Below are positions 34,015 to 42,025 of a stretch of DNA of 47,684 nt, one piece after another; position 1 is the first letter of the stretch; every line of letters starts with the position of its first letter. The position numbers and the translations under genes are program-made. Where the stretch lies: assembly GCA_013334525.1 (NCBI GenBank), contig JAAXXK010000018.1:1-47684 (forward strand), read 5' to 3'. This DNA comes from Chlorobiaceae bacterium. GTDB lineage: Bacteria > Bacteroidota > Chlorobiia > Chlorobiales > Chlorobiaceae. Under the pieces are notes generated by a model. That model worked only from the letters and a program-made list of their open reading frames with translations. It did not search any database and was not told where the DNA came from.

Positions 34015-34024
34015 GTGTTAACAC
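34015..34024. promoter_or_regulatory. Palindrome GTGTTAACAC upstream of csmB
   Basis: A perfect 10 bp palindrome about 117 bp upstream of the csmB start, in an AT-rich segment. Operator-like, but short. Confidence 0.3.
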
Positions 34025-34031
34025 AACTACA

Positions 34032-34053
34032 CTAAAAGGAGTTGGCCTTTTAG
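34032..34053. terminator. Hairpin between the 40-codon gene and csmB
   Basis: CTAAAAGG and CCTTTTAG form a perfect 8 bp stem with a 6-base loop downstream of the small membrane peptide gene. It is a candidate terminator for that gene. Confidence 0.45.
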
Positions 34054-34095
34054 CCTGCGCAATGACGATAGTGTGCATTCGACAGCTTTTTTTGG

Positions 34096-34218
34096 TCAGC
34101 CTTTCTTTTTATTCTGCGATTTGCCGATGAACCTGTTGAGCAGCAGCACGAGAAAGATTCCCATGATAAAGAATCCGAGCGGAGCAAAAATAGTCGTATA
34201 ATTAAACGTTTCGGTCAT
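34096..34218 (-). CDS. 40-residue single-helix membrane peptide
   Basis: From an ATG at 34218 the minus strand encodes MTETFNYTTIFAPLGFFIM, then GIFLVLLLNRF and IGKSQNKKKG before a TGA. One hydrophobic helix (about residues 9-28) is flanked by a polar N-terminus and a strongly basic C-terminus, so N-out/C-in orientation is expected. This is the layout of small subunits of photosynthetic and respiratory membrane complexes. No clear Shine-Dalgarno is seen. It lies upstream of csmB on the same strand and is followed by a hairpin. It is not recognised as a named family; a small reaction-centre or cytochrome subunit is only a guess. Confidence 0.6.
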   Translation of the reverse strand: MTETFNYTTIFAPLGFFIMGIFLVLLLNRFIGKSQNKKKG

Positions 34219-34396
34219 TGATGAGCGGTTTTGATGTGGAATTCCAGGTGCCGAAGCCAGTACGATAATAAGAAAAAACCATCATAATTCAGCTTTGCCA
34301 CGCTGAATTCACCGTTCTGTCATTCAGGGAACTATGGGATTTTGGCGGGTGTTCATTGAACAGGCATTTATTAGTTAATCAGTAATCGTAGTTGTT
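34219..34396. other. Divergent gap before the DUF1997-like gene
   Basis: 178 bp with no gene seen, between the 40-codon gene (minus) and the 207-residue gene (plus). It presumably contains both promoters. Confidence 0.35.
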
Positions 34397-35020
34397 ATGG
34401 AGGTTATAGGAAAAAGCAAGGCCAAGGCAATCGTAGAGTCGCATCTGAACGATTCGGTGCTCTATTTCTCTGATCACGTAAAGATTCTCAAGCATAATCC
34501 ATACTGTACCAGTGTATCCTACCTGAAGGATCACGGGGTTTACCAGTGGGTTTTCCAGGTCAACGATCCACGGGAAAATCCCATAACGGCCGTGTTTTAT
34601 GTCACCCAGAACGAGGAGCATATAAATTCGTCCGGCAATACCCCCGCAGGCCCGCTCTCACCGGAAGAGCCGGTGCCTGAAGGCACGGTATCCGGCAAGT
34701 GCATCAGATGGGTCAATTCGCCCACAGTGCCTGACGTGCCCCGGGATGAGAAGCACACCTTCGTTGGTAAGGCCGATACCCGGATATGCCTCTACCACCT
34801 TGATGACCAGCGTACCGAAGTTCATTTTGAGACCGATATCGTGCTTGATTTCGAACTTACCTTTCCGCTCAACATGATGCCGGAAAACATCCTGAAGTTC
34901 ATGACCGAGGCCATTATGTCCAAGATCATGCAGCAGGCTACCGAAAGCATGCTTTGCCAGGTACAGTCCGACATCTGCTGTACAGCTGCTGAACTGACGG
35001 CGTCAGGCAGCAAGGCCTGA
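34397..35020 (+). CDS. SRPBCC/DUF1997-like protein of unknown function
   Basis: 207 residues. Hydrophilic N-terminal part SVLYFSDHVKILKHNPYCTSV; then a beta-rich centre (GVYQWVFQVNDP, AVFYVTQNEE, GKCIRWVNSPTVP, FVGKADTRICLYHLDD, TEVHFETDIVLDFELTFPL). It ends with a long helix (PENILKFMTEAIMSKIMQQATESML). Strand order plus a long C-terminal helix is the helix-grip (START/SRPBCC) layout, and the I-x-W-x-S-P / F-x-G / L-P-x-x-x-M pattern resembles DUF1997 proteins of phototrophs. Several Cys cluster near the C-terminus (CQVQSDICC). A lipid- or pigment-binding role is possible but unproven. A hairpin with eight T follows. Confidence 0.65.
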   Translation: MEVIGKSKAKAIVESHLNDSVLYFSDHVKILKHNPYCTSVSYLKDHGVYQWVFQVNDPRENPITAVFYVTQNEEHINSSGNTPAGPLSPEEPVPEGTVSGKCIRWVNSPTVPDVPRDEKHTFVGKADTRICLYHLDDQRTEVHFETDIVLDFELTFPLNMMPENILKFMTEAIMSKIMQQATESMLCQVQSDICCTAAELTASGSKA

Positions 35021-35040
35021 CCTGGAGTCATACAGGCTTT

Positions 35041-35085
35041 CCCCCGTTCGACAATAAGGTTTATGTTGCGCGGGGGCTTTTTTTT
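35041..35085 (+). terminator. Terminator after the DUF1997-like gene
   Basis: CCCCCG at 35041-35046 pairs with CGGGGG at 35071-35076. A run of eight T begins at 35078. The 24-base loop makes the stem modest, but the T run is strong. Confidence 0.65.
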
Positions 35086-35180
35086 GTCTATTATTTATAC
35101 CATTACCCAGTATGGGTATGTTAAAAGGTTCTCTGCTTTTTTTTTCCTGAAAGAAGTAACCGATAAACAGGGGGTGTTGC

Positions 35181-35411
35181 ATGGAAGATGTAATCGTGAG
35201 GCTCAAGAAGGTCAACGGCCAGGTGCAGGGGTTGATCAGGATGATCGAAAACGAAGAGGAGTGCGAAAAGATTGTGACCCAGTTCCAGGCTGCAAAGGCG
35301 GCTCTTGATAAAACCTTTTCCATAGTCCTGAACCGGAACCTGAAGAAATGCCTGAGCCAGCAGGATTCGGAAAGCGTGGAAAGGATCATCAGACTCATAT
35401 CGATAAAATAA
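35181..35411 (+). CDS. CsoR/CstR-family transcriptional repressor (DUF156), CstR-like
   Basis: 76 residues, an all-helical DUF156 protein: IVRLKKVNGQVQGLIRMIE at 5-23, CEKIVTQFQAAKAALDKTF and NRNLKKCL. In CsoR copper sensors the ligands are Cys, His and Cys with spacing 25 and 4. Here Cys28 and Cys57 are kept at the right spacing but the His position is Asn53. Loss of His with both Cys retained is the pattern of CstR, which senses persulfide or polysulfide by linking the two Cys. That fits a sulfide-oxidising host. It starts 7 bp before tolC and heads the efflux/hydrolase gene set it probably controls. Confidence 0.85.
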   Translation: MEDVIVRLKKVNGQVQGLIRMIENEEECEKIVTQFQAAKAALDKTFSIVLNRNLKKCLSQQDSESVERIIRLISIK

Positions 35412-35417
35412 AAGACG

Positions 35418-36737
35418 ATGAAGCTAACCAGTAGGTTCCTCGTATTGCTCGTGGCGGTTTTTGCCGGAGGTTCGCAGGCTGATGCGGCAACCTTGAGGCT
35501 TTCGCTCGACGATGCGCTTAAAATGGCGCACGAGCGCAATACATCGATAAAGGCTGTCCGCGCCAGGATAGACCAGGCTGACGCCAGGATCGTGCAAAGC
35601 AGGCAGGCGTACCTGCCCAGGGTGAAAATCTCCGAAACATGGGTGCATACAACGGATCCGGGTGCAAACCTCGTGTTCAAGCTGCAGCAGGGGATTGTAA
35701 CCCAGCAGGATTTTATGCCCGACCGGATAAACAACCCCGGCGGGATCAGCGATTTCCAGACGACGCTAGAGGTGATGCAGCCGATCTTTAACGCCGATGC
35801 CAAATTTGGTCGATCTGCTGCCATAAGCGCAAGGAAAGCCCAGGTGTTCATGGTTGACCGGGCGGTCGAGACGATCGACCTTCATGTCAAAAAGGCTTAC
35901 TACGGGCTGATTCTTGCTACACGGAACCTTGCAGACATCGAACAGTCGATCGTCACCATGCAGGCGTACAGCCGCGAAGCTGGCAAGGGTTACCGCGCGG
36001 GGCTGTTGAGCAAATCGGACAAGTTGTCCACTGATGTCAGGCTCTCTGAACTCAGGGAGCAGAAGCTCATGATGCAGGATGAGATCAGGAACGCCGGGGA
36101 CGGCCTTAGGATGATGCTCAGGCTGAACGCCGATGATATCGTGGTTCCATCCAGCGAGCTGGCGGTTGATTCGACTCTGCCGGCTTCGGTTGCCGTTGCC
36201 AGCCCGTCGGGCCGCAGCGACCTCAAGGCTCTCGATACCTACCGGGAGGTGAGCGGATACCAGTACGAGATGGCAAATGCCCAGTACATGCCGAGAGTGA
36301 ATGCATTTGCCCAGAAGAACTGGAACCATTCAGGAACGCTTGGCTCTGGAGGTTCGAGCTGGACCGTCGGCCTGAACCTGCAGTGGAACATCTACGACGG
36401 CATGGCGACAAAGGGGAAGGTACAGGAGGCGAAAGCGCAGGAGCTGGAGGCCGGATACAATTATGAGGCAGCCAGGGAGCAGGGGCAACTGGAGATCAAC
36501 AAGGCGCGTCGCTCTCTTTCGACATCGCTGGAGAGGATAGCGGTGTCGAAAAAGTCGCTGAATGAGGCCAAAGTCAGCTTCGATTTCATCGGTCATCAGT
36601 ACAGGACAGGCATGGCCATGACCTTCGAGCTGCTGATGCGTGAGGGCGCATACACCTACGCAAAGCTTCGCGTCAATCAGGCGCGATACGACTATTGCAT
36701 CGCGAAAAGCGAGCTTGATTACTACCGAGGACAATGA
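35418..36737 (+). CDS. TolC-family outer-membrane efflux protein
   Basis: 439 residues. Signal peptide MKLTSRFLVLLVAVFAGG cleaved near ADA-A at about 24. It is followed by the two structural repeats of outer-membrane efflux proteins: LSLDDALKMAHERNTSIKAV opens the first, and KARRSLSTSLERIAVSKKSL lies in the long coiled helices of the second. AYTYAKLRVNQARYDYCIA closes the second, as is usual in the family. It forms the trimeric outer-membrane duct of tripartite pumps. It is 6 bp from the CsoR-family gene and 134 bp ahead of the RND gene, so part of one operon. Confidence 0.92.
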   Translation: MKLTSRFLVLLVAVFAGGSQADAATLRLSLDDALKMAHERNTSIKAVRARIDQADARIVQSRQAYLPRVKISETWVHTTDPGANLVFKLQQGIVTQQDFMPDRINNPGGISDFQTTLEVMQPIFNADAKFGRSAAISARKAQVFMVDRAVETIDLHVKKAYYGLILATRNLADIEQSIVTMQAYSREAGKGYRAGLLSKSDKLSTDVRLSELREQKLMMQDEIRNAGDGLRMMLRLNADDIVVPSSELAVDSTLPASVAVASPSGRSDLKALDTYREVSGYQYEMANAQYMPRVNAFAQKNWNHSGTLGSGGSSWTVGLNLQWNIYDGMATKGKVQEAKAQELEAGYNYEAAREQGQLEINKARRSLSTSLERIAVSKKSLNEAKVSFDFIGHQYRTGMAMTFELLMREGAYTYAKLRVNQARYDYCIAKSELDYYRGQ

Positions 36738-36871
36738 TTGCAGGTTGCCGAGAAGGTGAGGCTGGGGAGGTTGTTGTCCCCGGCTGTTCGGATGACGGGG
36801 CCCGGAGTTCTGTAACGGATAATAGGTGATTACAAAAGTCAGGAAAGAGAGCGCTAAGGAGGCTCGTGCAC

Positions 36872-39800
36872 ATGAATGAAGGTATTGCCGGCAGGCTTGC
36901 AAAGCAGTTCATCAATTCCAAGATAACACCGTTGCTTATGGTGGCGGCCCTTCTTGTTGGCGTCATGGCCACATTCATGACCCCGAGGGAGGAGGAGCCG
37001 CAGATCGTCGTGCCGATGGTCGACATCTATATTCCCTATCCGGGCGCGAGTGCTGCCGAGGTGGAGGAGCGCGTGGCCAAGCCGGTGGAGCGCACGCTGA
37101 CTGAAATCAAGGGGGTCAACTACGTCTATTCGACCTCCATGCCCGATTTCGCGTTGGTAACCGTCAGGTACAATGTCGGCGACAACACCGAGGAGAGCAT
37201 GGTGAAGCTGTGGACCACGCTCATGAAGAACATGGACAAGATGCCTCCCGGAGTCCAGATGCCGATGATGAAGAAAGTATCCATCGACGATGTGCCTGTG
37301 CTCAACCTGACCTTCTGGAGCAAGGGCAAAGATCCATATGAATTGAGGCGGATTGCCCTGAAGGCGGCCGACCAGATCAAGCAGACCGAAAATATTGGGG
37401 ATGTGGAGGTCAAGGGGGGCTTGAAGCGCCAGGTCAGGGTGATGCTGAACAAGGAGAAACTCCAGTGGTTCAACATCACTCCACTGCAGATCGCAAGGCA
37501 GATCCAGGGCACGAACACGCAGATGACGGCAGGTGACCTCAAGCAGGCCAGTCAGGATATCATCGTCAAATCGGGGCGTTTCCTGGAGAGCAAAGATGAT
37601 GTAGGAGGGATCGTGGTCGGCATCTATGGCGCATCACCGGTCTACCTGAAGGATGTTGCACAGATTAACGACGGCCCTGAAGAGGTCAGCAACGTCACCA
37701 GCTTCGGCTGGGGAGCTGCATCGGGCGTAAAAGACAAGGCAGATTACCCGGCGGTGACGTTGACGGTGGCCAAGCGGCAGGGTACCGACGCGACCGCGCT
37801 TGCCGGCAAGGTGATATCGAAGCTCAACGGCATGAAGGGCTCGGTCATTCCTGCCGAGGTGACGGTGACCGAAACGAGGAACTACGGTGAAACGGCTTCG
37901 GAGAAGGTCTTTACCCTTCTCGAACACCTGCTCATGGCGGTGGTCGCCGTGACGATCGTGGTCGGGTTCTTTCTCGGCTGGAGGGGAGCGCTGGTGGTGT
38001 TCGCCTCGGTGCCGATCACCTTTGCGCTCACCCTGCTGGTCTACTTCCTGTTCCACTACACGCTCAACAGGGTAACGCTTTTCGCGCTCATCTTCGTGAC
38101 CGGTATCGTGGTCGACGATTCGATCATCATCGCCGAGAATATTCACCGCCACTTCGCCATGAAGCGGCAACCGAGGCTCCAGGCGGCCATCACGGCCATC
38201 AACGAGGTCGGCAACCCGACCATCCTGGCCACCTTCACGGTCATCGCGGCCGTGCTGCCGATGGTGTTCGTCTCCGGCCTGATGGGTCCATACATGAGCC
38301 CGATGCCGATCGGCGCGTCTCTGGCCATGATCTTTTCGCTGCTGGTCGCCCTGATCGCCACGCCGTGGCTCTCTTACCGCCTGCTGAAGATCGATGAGGG
38401 GCATCACGAAGAGTATGACATCAAAAAGAGCTTTTATTACAGGTTGTTCGACAAGACGCTCTCGCCGTTCATCGACAGCACCCTCAAGACCTGGCTGGCG
38501 TTCGGAGTCGTGGCGCTTCTGCTGGTGGGTGCCATGGCCATGATTCCACTCAAGATGGTCGAGATGAAGATGCTGCCGTTCGACAACAAGAACGAGTTCC
38601 AGGTGGTTGTCGACATGCCCGAAGGCACGCCTCTGGAGAGGACGTCGATGGTGACAAAAGAGATTTCGACCTACCTGAAGAGCGTACCTGAGGTCGAGAG
38701 CAGCCAGTACTATGTCGGGACCAACGCTCCGATCAATTTCAATGGACTTGTCCGCCACTACTACCTGAGGCATGGCGACAACAAGGGCGACATCCAGGTG
38801 AACCTCGTGCACAAAGGTAAACGCAGTTCGCAGAGCCACGATATCGCAAAGCGTGTTCGCCCTGGTGTGCATGAGATCGCCCTGAAGTACGGTGCCAACG
38901 CCAAGATTGTCGAGATTCCGCCGGGTCCTCCGGTGCTGTCGACGATTGTTGCGGAGATTTACGGGCCTGACCAGGCATCGCAGATCGCACTGGCCAAAGA
39001 GGTTAAAAAAGTTTTTGCAGCAACTCCCGGCGTTGTCGATGTGGACTGGATGGTCGAAGCCGACCAGAAGGTCTACGACCTGGTCATCAATAAGGAGCGC
39101 GCGGCGTTCCGCGGTGTGAGTCCCGAGCAGATAGCCCAGACCCTGCGTATGTCGCTCAACGGCGTCGACGTAGGCCTCGTGCACCTGCCGGGGGAGATTG
39201 AGCCGGTCACCATCCAGCTCAGGCTACCGAAGGCCGACAGGAGTTCAATCAGGGATCTGTCGAACATTTTCGTCCAGTCGCAGGGCATGGGTGCAATGAC
39301 GACCAGGCTTCGTGCCGGCCAGATGATTCCCTTGTCGGAGCTGGTGACCGTAAAGGAGAAGATCCAGGACAAGAGCATCTTCCGCAAGGATCTCCACCGG
39401 GTCGTCTACGTGACCGCCGATGTGGCGGGTGTGACCGAAAGCCCGGTCTACGCGATGCTGGAGCTCGACAAGAAGATCGCACAGATTAAAGTGCCCGGAA
39501 GTGCAGCAATCAATCCGCTCTACACATCGGTGCCGAAATCAGACGACAAGCTCGCGCTGAAATGGGACGGTGAGTGGCAGATCACCTTCGAAGTGTTCAG
39601 GGATCTCGGCACGGCGTTCGCGGTCGTGCTGGTCATCATCTACCTGCTGATCATCGGCTGGTTCCAGTCGTTCAAGACGCCGCTGATCATGATGATCTCG
39701 ATTCCGCTGAGCCTGATCGGTATTATTCCCGGCCATTTCGTCCATCACGCATTCTTCACGGCCACAAGCATGATCGGCATGATCGCCCTAGCGGGCATCA

Positions 39801-40087
39801 TGGTCAGGAACTCGGTGCTGCTGATCGATTTCATCCAGATCAGGAGGCAGGAGGGGGTCGGGCTGAGGCAGTCGGTCATCGAGTCGGCCGCAGTGCGTAC
39901 ACGCCCCATCATCCTGACCTCGGGCGCGGTGGTGATCGGATCGGTGGTCATGCTGTTCGACCCGATTTTTCAGGGCCTGGCAATATCACTGATCTGGGGT
40001 TCGGTGCTTTCGACGATACTGACGCTGGTGGTGGTGCCTCTGGTCTATTATATTAGTGAGAAGAACGGCGAGCAAAAGAGGGCTTGA
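36872..40087 (+). CDS. RND-family efflux pump inner-membrane protein (AcrB/HAE type)
   Basis: 1071 residues from the ATG at 36872, placed 9 bases after AAGGAGG; a GTG at 36866 is possible but too close. Helix 1 (NSKITPLLMVAALLVGVMA) precedes the first porter domain (PREEEPQIVVPMVDIYIPYPGASAAEVE). The helix-4 proton relay VVDDSIIIAENI retains two Asp. The second half has FRDLGTAFAVVLVIIYLLI, IPLSLIGIIPGH and the helix-10/12 segments RNSVLLIDFIQ and TLVVVPLVYY. Length and layout are those of trimeric drug- or metal-type RND pumps. No membrane-fusion (HlyD) gene lies between tolC and this gene or downstream, which is unusual. Long antisense frames over it are shadows. Confidence 0.95.
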   Translation: MNEGIAGRLAKQFINSKITPLLMVAALLVGVMATFMTPREEEPQIVVPMVDIYIPYPGASAAEVEERVAKPVERTLTEIKGVNYVYSTSMPDFALVTVRYNVGDNTEESMVKLWTTLMKNMDKMPPGVQMPMMKKVSIDDVPVLNLTFWSKGKDPYELRRIALKAADQIKQTENIGDVEVKGGLKRQVRVMLNKEKLQWFNITPLQIARQIQGTNTQMTAGDLKQASQDIIVKSGRFLESKDDVGGIVVGIYGASPVYLKDVAQINDGPEEVSNVTSFGWGAASGVKDKADYPAVTLTVAKRQGTDATALAGKVISKLNGMKGSVIPAEVTVTETRNYGETASEKVFTLLEHLLMAVVAVTIVVGFFLGWRGALVVFASVPITFALTLLVYFLFHYTLNRVTLFALIFVTGIVVDDSIIIAENIHRHFAMKRQPRLQAAITAINEVGNPTILATFTVIAAVLPMVFVSGLMGPYMSPMPIGASLAMIFSLLVALIATPWLSYRLLKIDEGHHEEYDIKKSFYYRLFDKTLSPFIDSTLKTWLAFGVVALLLVGAMAMIPLKMVEMKMLPFDNKNEFQVVVDMPEGTPLERTSMVTKEISTYLKSVPEVESSQYYVGTNAPINFNGLVRHYYLRHGDNKGDIQVNLVHKGKRSSQSHDIAKRVRPGVHEIALKYGANAKIVEIPPGPPVLSTIVAEIYGPDQASQIALAKEVKKVFAATPGVVDVDWMVEADQKVYDLVINKERAAFRGVSPEQIAQTLRMSLNGVDVGLVHLPGEIEPVTIQLRLPKADRSSIRDLSNIFVQSQGMGAMTTRLRAGQMIPLSELVTVKEKIQDKSIFRKDLHRVVYVTADVAGVTESPVYAMLELDKKIAQIKVPGSAAINPLYTSVPKSDDKLALKWDGEWQITFEVFRDLGTAFAVVLVIIYLLIIGWFQSFKTPLIMMISIPLSLIGIIPGHFVHHAFFTATSMIGMIALAGIMVRNSVLLIDFIQIRRQEGVGLRQSVIESAAVRTRPIILTSGAVVIGSVVMLFDPIFQGLAISLIWGSVLSTILTLVVVPLVYYISEKNGEQKRA

Positions 40088-40105
40088 GCCCAAAGGATAC
40101 AGAAG

Positions 40106-40411
40106 ATGAAACTCATCGCCATCATTGGAGACGACCAGACGCGGCCGGAGGTGCGGAAGCTGTTCATGGCCCATCAGGTCAATCTCTTCAGCAACGTCGC
40201 CATCAGGGGCTGCTCATGTGAAGTTGTCAAGACGCCCGCATCGTGGTGGCCTTCCGACCGGGATATGAGCATCTACTCCTCCCTCTGCTTCGCGATTCTT
40301 GACGACGAAAAGGCCGAAACGATCATGAAGGAGCTTGAGCGCAGCCCCATCGCCTCCGATCCGGCTTTTCCGTCGAGGGTGTTTATGATGAATGTCGAAA
40401 AAATGCTGTAA
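40106..40411 (+). CDS. Small PII-like / DUF3240-like protein in the RND operon
   Basis: 101 residues. Beta-alpha-beta order with MKLIAIIGDDQTRPEVRKLF at the start, NLFSNVAIRGCSCEV, YSSLCFAILDDEKAETIMKEL and a C-terminal strand VFMMNVEKML. This is the ferredoxin-like layout of PII/CutA-like proteins, and similar small proteins (DUF3240 type) often sit beside RND pumps. The loop GCSCEVVKTPASWWPSD carries a C-x-C that could bind metal. It starts 18 bp after the pump stop with AAAGGA ahead. A role in sensing the pump's substrate is inference. Confidence 0.65.
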   Translation: MKLIAIIGDDQTRPEVRKLFMAHQVNLFSNVAIRGCSCEVVKTPASWWPSDRDMSIYSSLCFAILDDEKAETIMKELERSPIASDPAFPSRVFMMNVEKML

Positions 40412-40423
40412 ACGGGAGCGACC

Positions 40424-41071
40424 ATGGACGTGCTTGTGCATCAGTTCAGAACGGGAGGGGACCGTAATTTCGGCTATCTCTGTGCCGATGATTCTACTGG
40501 TGAAGCTTTTGCTGTCGACGTTTCGTTCTCTCCGTCCTTGATAGCCGATTTTGCCGGGGAGCTAGGCTGGAAGATCACCCATGCTTTTTCAACGCATGGC
40601 CACAGCGACCACTGTAACGGCAATGAGGAGTTCGAGCGTATCACCGGAGTAAGCGTATTGCTGTTTGGCGACACCTGCTTCCGAACGGGAATCCGTGTCG
40701 AAGACGGCGCGGTTTTCCAGCTCGGCCAGGCAACATTTTCCATTCTTCATACGCCGGGCCATACTCCGGACTCGATCTGCATCCTTGCAGGTCATTCGCT
40801 GTTCACCGGCGATACGCTTTTCGTTGGAAAGGTAGGCGGCACGTGGAGCGACGAGGAGAGCAGGCAGGAGTACCGGTCACTGCACGAAAGGTTGATGAGC
40901 CTGCCGGAATCGACCAAAGTATATCCGGGCCACGACTACGGGATAACTCCATGTTCAACGATAGGACATGAAAAATCCACCAATCCCTTTATCGTCCAGC
41001 CGGATGTCGAGGCGTTCATTGATCTGAAAAACAACTGGGCGGCCTATAAAAAAGCGCACAACATAAGCTGA
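40424..41071 (+). CDS. Metallo-beta-lactamase-fold hydrolase (glyoxalase II / persulfide dioxygenase-like)
   Basis: 215 residues. The metal motif STHGHSDHCNG at about 56-66 (H-x-H-x-D-H) is followed by HTPGHTPDS, LFTGDTLFVGKVGGTW and VYPGHDYGITPCSTIGHEK. These provide the second and third His and the bridging Asp. The ending NPFI ... FIDLKNNWAAYKKAH is typical of GloB-like proteins. The family includes thioester hydrolases and ETHE1-type persulfide dioxygenases. Sitting behind a CstR-like repressor, a sulfur role is attractive but not shown by sequence. It begins 12 bp after the PII-like gene (GGGAG ribosome site). A decayed copy of its 3' end lies 115 bp downstream. Confidence 0.85.
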   Translation: MDVLVHQFRTGGDRNFGYLCADDSTGEAFAVDVSFSPSLIADFAGELGWKITHAFSTHGHSDHCNGNEEFERITGVSVLLFGDTCFRTGIRVEDGAVFQLGQATFSILHTPGHTPDSICILAGHSLFTGDTLFVGKVGGTWSDEESRQEYRSLHERLMSLPESTKVYPGHDYGITPCSTIGHEKSTNPFIVQPDVEAFIDLKNNWAAYKKAHNIS

Positions 41072-41444
41072 ATTTTCTTGCATCTTTTGTCATACGCCAT
41101 CCCGAATCCACCGCGCTATTTGGTGTTCACCAGCGACTGGTTTTTTGTGATAAAAATCGGAAACCATGGAGTGACGATGATTTTCGGCCTGATATCGAAG
41201 TGTTCATGGATCTGAAAAGCAATTGGGTGGCCGGTAAAAAACGCACAATATCGGCTGAATTTTCGGGCAGCTTCTTGCATTTTGCCACTTCTTTTATTTA
41301 CTTATATAATTATGCCATCCAGCGTTTCTGCTGCATTAAAGCATACCTACCTTTCAGTTTTTACAGTCTGACATAGCTTCGTCGCTATTATTTCAAGCAA
41401 TAGTAATGGGACAGTCTGTCCTTTTTTAAACGAGAGGAATTGCA
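41072..41444. other. Gap containing a gene remnant and the CBS-protein leader
   Basis: There is no intact gene. It holds the hydrolase-tail remnant at 41186-41290 and an AT-rich segment (41290-41320) that is a likely promoter for the CBS-domain gene. Confidence 0.5.
41186..41290 (+). pseudogene. Decayed duplicate of the 3' end of the metallo-hydrolase gene
   Basis: The DNA reads P-D-I-E-V-F-M-D-L-K-S-N-W-V-A-G-K-K, against P-D-V-E-A-F-I-D-L-K-N-N-W-A-A-Y-K-K in the intact gene at about 41000-41055. One base is deleted after the A run, and the GCTGAATTTT stop context and a CTTGCAT stretch just beyond are also shared. The copied unit therefore includes the 3' flank. It points to a former tandem paralogue whose body was deleted. 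Confidence 0.8.
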
Positions 41445-41891
41445 ATGGATCAGCTTATTACCTTAAGGACCCTTCCTGTTTCAGCCCTGATGAAGAAGGA
41501 CTTCAAGACCATCAAGGGCAGTTCTACTGTGGCGGAAGCGCTTCAGCTGATGAAAAAGACCGGAGAGAGCGGCATTGTGGTCGAGCCGCGCAACGAGGAC
41601 GACTGTTACGGCATCGTGACCGAGAAGGATATTCTCGAAAAAGTGATCGATCCCGGTGAAGATGTCCATCGTGACCCATGGAATACGCCGGTTTTCCAGA
41701 TCATGAGCAAGCCGATCATCAGCGTCAATCCCAACATGCGGATCAAGTACGCACTTCGCCTGATGAAGAGGACCAACATCAGGAGGCTCACCGTCATGGA
41801 CAACAACAAGGTTATCGGAATGCTCAGCATGACGGACGTTCTTCATGCCGTCGAAGAGCTCCCGGTACATGACGCCCATATCGCCCTTTAG
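41445..41891 (+). CDS. CBS-pair domain protein
   Basis: 148 residues made of two CBS domains: about 10-75 ([48 protein letters not shown]) and 85-145 ([48 protein letters not shown]). CBS pairs bind adenine nucleotides or similar ligands and report energy state. No enzyme domain is attached, so it probably regulates a partner. GAGAGGAATTGCA gives a usable ribosome site. A good terminator follows, separating it from the succinate/fumarate oxidoreductase genes. Confidence 0.92.
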   Translation: MDQLITLRTLPVSALMKKDFKTIKGSSTVAEALQLMKKTGESGIVVEPRNEDDCYGIVTEKDILEKVIDPGEDVHRDPWNTPVFQIMSKPIISVNPNMRIKYALRLMKRTNIRRLTVMDNNKVIGMLSMTDVLHAVEELPVHDAHIAL

Positions 41892-41944
41892 TCCAGCCGG
41901 ACGTTGACCGGATTATTCCGGAGCCAGCAATAGCATGACAGCAC

Positions 41945-41974
41945 GGGCTTCGTCCTGAGGGACAAGCCCTTTTT
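41945..41974 (+). terminator. Terminator after the CBS-domain gene
   Basis: GGGCTT-c-GTCC pairs with GGAC-AAGCCC (10 pairs, one bulged C, 4-base loop), followed by TTTTT. Being 51 bp before sdhA, it could also attenuate read-through. Confidence 0.8.
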
Positions 41975-42025
41975 CCAACCAGCATTCCTGCCCTGGAGCG
42001 GGTTTGCACGGATTTCCGATTGTTT

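Noticed and set aside
37634..39184. 516-codon open frame on the minus strand opposite the RND pump
   Set aside because: It lies entirely over a well-supported RND gene, is rich in Arg, His, Asp and Gly as expected of an antisense shadow, and has no recognisable domain.
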